Below are positions 4,995-7,322 of a stretch of DNA of 7,322 nucleotides, piece after piece. The stretch is from positions 1-7,322 of the forward strand of contig DATLAN010000594.1 in assembly GCA_035527455.1 (NCBI GenBank), written 5' to 3'. The position numbers and the translations under genes were made by a program. The notes beneath the pieces were generated by a model, which did no database searches, was not told where the DNA came from, and saw only the letters and a list, made by a program, of their open reading frames with translations. Positions within the stretch are counted from its first letter, which is position 1, and each line of letters starts with the position of its first letter. The stretch comes from DATLAN01 sp035527455 (GTDB lineage Bacteria > Planctomycetota > Planctomycetia > Pirellulales > Thermoguttaceae).

Positions 4995-7067
4995 TCATGG
5001 CTGCTTCGGGCGCGGCACGCGTCCGGGGGCCTTGCCGCGCTTGCGGCGTTTTCCTCGCTGAGCCCGGGTGGCGTGTTCGAGGTTCGCTTCGGCCATGGAC
5101 TTGCCGATCTGCTCGTGCATCTGCTCGATGCGATCGCGCAAGGCGGCCGCCCGCTCGAATTCCAGCGCCTCGGCGGCGGCCAGCATCTCGGCCTCCAGTT
5201 CGGCCAGATACTCTTCGGTGATGTAACGGGTTTCGTCCGTTCTGCCCACGGCCGCATTGGCCTCGGCGTGGGCGGCCACTTCCGACTCGATGCCCGCGCG
5301 GATGCCCTTGCGGATCGTCTCCGGCGTGATGCCGTGTTCCTTGTTGTAGGCCTCCTGCATCTTCCGCCGCCGGTAGGTCTCGTCGATCGCCCGTTGCATC
5401 GAATTGGTCACCTTGTCGGCGTAGAGCATCACCTTGGCGTTGACGTTTCGGGCGGACCGGCCGATGGTCTGCATCAATGACGTTTCGCTGCGGAGGAAAC
5501 CCTCCTTGTCGGCGTCGAGGATGGCCACCATCGAGACCTCGGGCAGGTCGAGCCCCTCGCGCAACAGGTTCACGCCCACCAGCACGTCGAAATGTCCCTG
5601 CCGCAGATCGCGGAGCAGTTCCACGCGCTCGAAGGCGTCCAGGTCGCTGTGCAGCCACTTGCAGCGGACGTCCTGCTGGCCGAAATAGGCCGCCAGGTCT
5701 TCGGCCAGCCGTTTGGTCAGCGTGGTGACCAGCACGCGTTCGCCGGCGGCCGCCCGGGCGCGGATCTGTTCGAGAAGGTGCGGCACCTGGGATCGGGCCG
5801 GGGCGACTTCGATCTCCGGGTCCAAGAGTCCGGTGGGCCGGATCACCTGTTCGACCACCTCGCCGCCGGTCTTGTCCAACTCGTAAGGGCCCGGCGTGGC
5901 CGAAACAAAGATCACCTGCCCCGCGCGGCCCTCCCATTCCTCGAACCGCAGCGGCCGGTTGTCCAACGCGCTGGGCAGCCGGAACCCGTGCTCCACCAGC
6001 GTCGCCTTGCGGTTGTGGTCGCCGACGTGCATCCCGCGGATCTGCGGCACGGTGACGTGCGATTCGTCGACGAACAGCAGGAAATCGTCGGGAAAGAAGC
6101 TGAAGAGCGTATCGGGAGGCGCGCCCGCCGGGCGACCACTCAACGGCCGGCTGTAGTTCTCGATGCCCGGGCAGTATCCGACCTGCTGCATCATCTCGAT
6201 GTCGAAGCGGGTCCGGGCGCTCAAGCGTTGGGCCTCCAGCAGCTTGCCATGGTCCTTGAACTGTTCGAGCCGCTCGTCCAGCTCGGCCTTGATGTCGTCG
6301 ATCGCCGCTTCGATGCGTTCCTCGGGCAGCACGAAGTGCTTGGAAGGGTAGACGAACAACTGCTCTTGCCGCTGGATCACTTCGCCGCTGGTCGGGTTGA
6401 TGATCGAGAGCTGCTCGACCTCGTCGCCCCAGAACTCGACCCGCAAGGCGAATTCTTCATAACTCGGCCAGACCTCGACGCAATCGCCGCGGACGCGGAA
6501 CTTGCCGCGCTCGAAGGCGACGTCGTTCCGCTCGTACTGGACGTCGACCAGCTTGGCCAGCACGCGGTCGCGGTCGATCACCTGGCCCAGCTCCAGCGCG
6601 ACCATCATCGAGCGGTAGTCTTCCGGCGAGCCCAGCCCGTAGATGCACGAAACGCTGGCGACGATGATCACGTCGCGGCGGCTGACCAACGCGCTGGTCG
6701 AGGCCAGCCGCAGCCGGTCGATTTCCTGGTTGATCGAGGCGTCCTTCTCGATGTAGATGTCGCGCTGGGGGATGTAGGCCTCGGGCTGGTAGTAGTCGTA
6801 GTAGCTGACGAAGTAGTGGACCGCATTGTGGGGGAAGAACTCCTTGAACTCGCTGTAGAGCTGGGCGGCCAGCGTCTTGTTGTGCGACATCACCAGCGTC
6901 GGCCGCTGGGCCGCCTGGATCACGTTGGCCATGGTGAACGTCTTCCCCGAGCCGGTCACCCCCATCAACACCTGGTGCTTTCGCCCGGCGCGGAGACCCT
7001 CGATCAGGGCCGCAATCGCTTCCGGCTGATCGCCGGCGGGCTGGAAGGGACTGGCGAGTTGGAACAT
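4995..7067 (-). CDS. uvrB: UvrABC system protein B (excinuclease subunit)
   Basis: UvrB is the ATP-dependent damage-verifying subunit of nucleotide excision repair; it is loaded by UvrA and then recruits UvrC for incision, in the cytoplasm. From the ATG at 7067 (residues MFQLASPFQP) the protein has 690 residues, close to the usual length (E. coli 673). Visible elements are: Walker A GVTGSGKT (36-43); the beta-hairpin region rich in tyrosine (YYDYYQPEAY, 89-98) that threads between the DNA strands; helicase motif II LLFVDESH (330-337); motif V/VI around GVNLLREGLDLPE (498-510) and QTIGRSARN (533-541); and a C-terminal UVR domain (about 618-650) that binds UvrC. The open frame continues upstream to 7319, but that 84-residue extension is Pro/Arg-rich and unlike UvrB, and AGGAG lies 9 bases before the ATG at 7067. 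The last about 23 residues are a Lys/Arg/Pro-rich tail beyond the UVR domain. All key motifs are intact. Confidence 0.98.
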   Translation of the reverse strand: MFQLASPFQPAGDQPEAIAALIEGLRAGRKHQVLMGVTGSGKTFTMANVIQAAQRPTLVMSHNKTLAAQLYSEFKEFFPHNAVHYFVSYYDYYQPEAYIPQRDIYIEKDASINQEIDRLRLASTSALVSRRDVIIVASVSCIYGLGSPEDYRSMMVALELGQVIDRDRVLAKLVDVQYERNDVAFERGKFRVRGDCVEVWPSYEEFALRVEFWGDEVEQLSIINPTSGEVIQRQEQLFVYPSKHFVLPEERIEAAIDDIKAELDERLEQFKDHGKLLEAQRLSARTRFDIEMMQQVGYCPGIENYSRPLSGRPAGAPPDTLFSFFPDDFLLFVDESHVTVPQIRGMHVGDHNRKATLVEHGFRLPSALDNRPLRFEEWEGRAGQVIFVSATPGPYELDKTGGEVVEQVIRPTGLLDPEIEVAPARSQVPHLLEQIRARAAAGERVLVTTLTKRLAEDLAAYFGQQDVRCKWLHSDLDAFERVELLRDLRQGHFDVLVGVNLLREGLDLPEVSMVAILDADKEGFLRSETSLMQTIGRSARNVNAKVMLYADKVTNSMQRAIDETYRRRKMQEAYNKEHGITPETIRKGIRAGIESEVAAHAEANAAVGRTDETRYITEEYLAELEAEMLAAAEALEFERAAALRDRIEQMHEQIGKSMAEANLEHATRAQRGKRRKRGKAPGRVPRPKQP

Positions 7068-7322
7068 GCCGTACGACTCCTGGAGCGGGTGGCCGGGTGG
7101 CGGCGGTGGGAGACGGCCCGATCGTCCAACCGGCCCATGATGACTATTGTAGGGTCTTCGGGGCAAATCCTGTAGGCAGCGCGGAAGAAAGTGGGGTCTG
7201 AACGTGGGTCGGGAGAGACTATTCCGGGGTAAGCGTTCGCACCCCGAGGAAGAAACAAACAGCTCAACCTCTCCGCCGTGAATTTGGGGCGGTTGGGGCT
7301 CTGCTCTCGGCGAATCCAAGCG
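7068..7322 (-). promoter_or_regulatory. uvrB upstream region, no gene seen
   Basis: This stretch has no credible gene. The best -10 candidate for uvrB is TACAAT on the minus strand (7151-7146), without a good -35, giving a leader of about 70 bases. An imperfect hairpin lies at 7222-7251 (TTCC-GGGGT and ACCCC-GA-GGAA, with GCG-TT-CGC at the tip); it has no T-run on the minus strand. No SOS/LexA-type palindrome was recognised. Confidence 0.3.

Noticed and set aside
5592..7175. 527-residue open frame on the plus strand across uvrB
   Set aside because: It is the antisense shadow of uvrB, caused by GC-rich codon usage; its product is His/Val/Asp-rich with no domain, while the opposite strand has every UvrB motif.
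7196..7225. GGAATAG-N17-TCAGAC on the minus strand upstream of uvrB as a third promoter for the ECF sigma factor
   Set aside because: The spacer fits, but the -10 matches only about half of TCTAAG and the leading G of the -35 is missing; this could easily be chance.
7068..7319. N-terminal 84-residue extension of UvrB from the ATG at 7319
   Set aside because: UvrB proteins begin close to the F.L.SP.QPAGDQP motif; the extension is Pro/Arg/Ser-rich and unconserved-looking, and AGGAG precedes the ATG at 7067.

Overview
The window looks like a piece of a GC-rich planctomycete chromosome. The pointers are a secreted DUF1570-type metallopeptidase-like protein (a family concentrated in Planctomycetes), a secreted protein with a HEAT-like N-terminal helical unit of a kind common in that phylum, an ECF sigma factor paired with a membrane anti-sigma factor that lacks zinc ligands, and intergenic spaces full of short palindromic repeats. 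No phage, CRISPR, tRNA or rRNA gene is visible. The assignment rests on family character and style only; no database comparison was possible.

Layout from left to right: (1) bases 1-183 hold a perfect 32-bp inverted repeat and a short tandem repeat. (2) 184-1263 (-) encodes the DUF1570-type protein. (3) 1264-1542 is a divergent intergenic region with three copies of a GTAG-tagged palindrome and a sigma-70-like promoter candidate. (4) 1543-2808 (+) encodes a secreted protein of unknown function. (5) 2809-3080 is a convergent gap filled with three sets of inverted repeats, one nested in another. (6) 3081-3932 and 3943-4485 (-) form a two-gene operon of ECF sigma factor and membrane anti-sigma factor. 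(7) 4499-4677 is an AT-richer divergent promoter region. (8) 4678-4833 (+) encodes a 51-residue probable lipoprotein. (9) 4911-4949 is a strong intrinsic terminator. (10) 4995-7067 (-) encodes UvrB, with a 255-base leader region up to the window edge.

The most informative finding is in region 7. The bipartite motif GGGAATAA-N17-TCTAAG occurs twice with an identical spacer, once on each strand, pointing at the sigma/anti-sigma operon and at the small lipoprotein gene. It resembles known ECF promoters (GGAAC-type -35, TCTAA-type -10). The simplest reading is a self-contained envelope-sensing module. The membrane anti-sigma factor holds the sigma factor; when released, the sigma factor activates its own operon and a divergent gene for a tiny Lys/Thr/Pro/Glu-rich envelope lipoprotein.

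The second notable point is that three unrelated palindromic repeat families share one design: a GTRG tetranucleotide directly followed by an 8-bp stem-loop, with units arranged as inverted pairs. This is the layout of REP/REPIN elements mobilised by RAYT transposases. UvrB and DUF1570 are ordinary chromosomal genes with no visible functional link to the sigma module.
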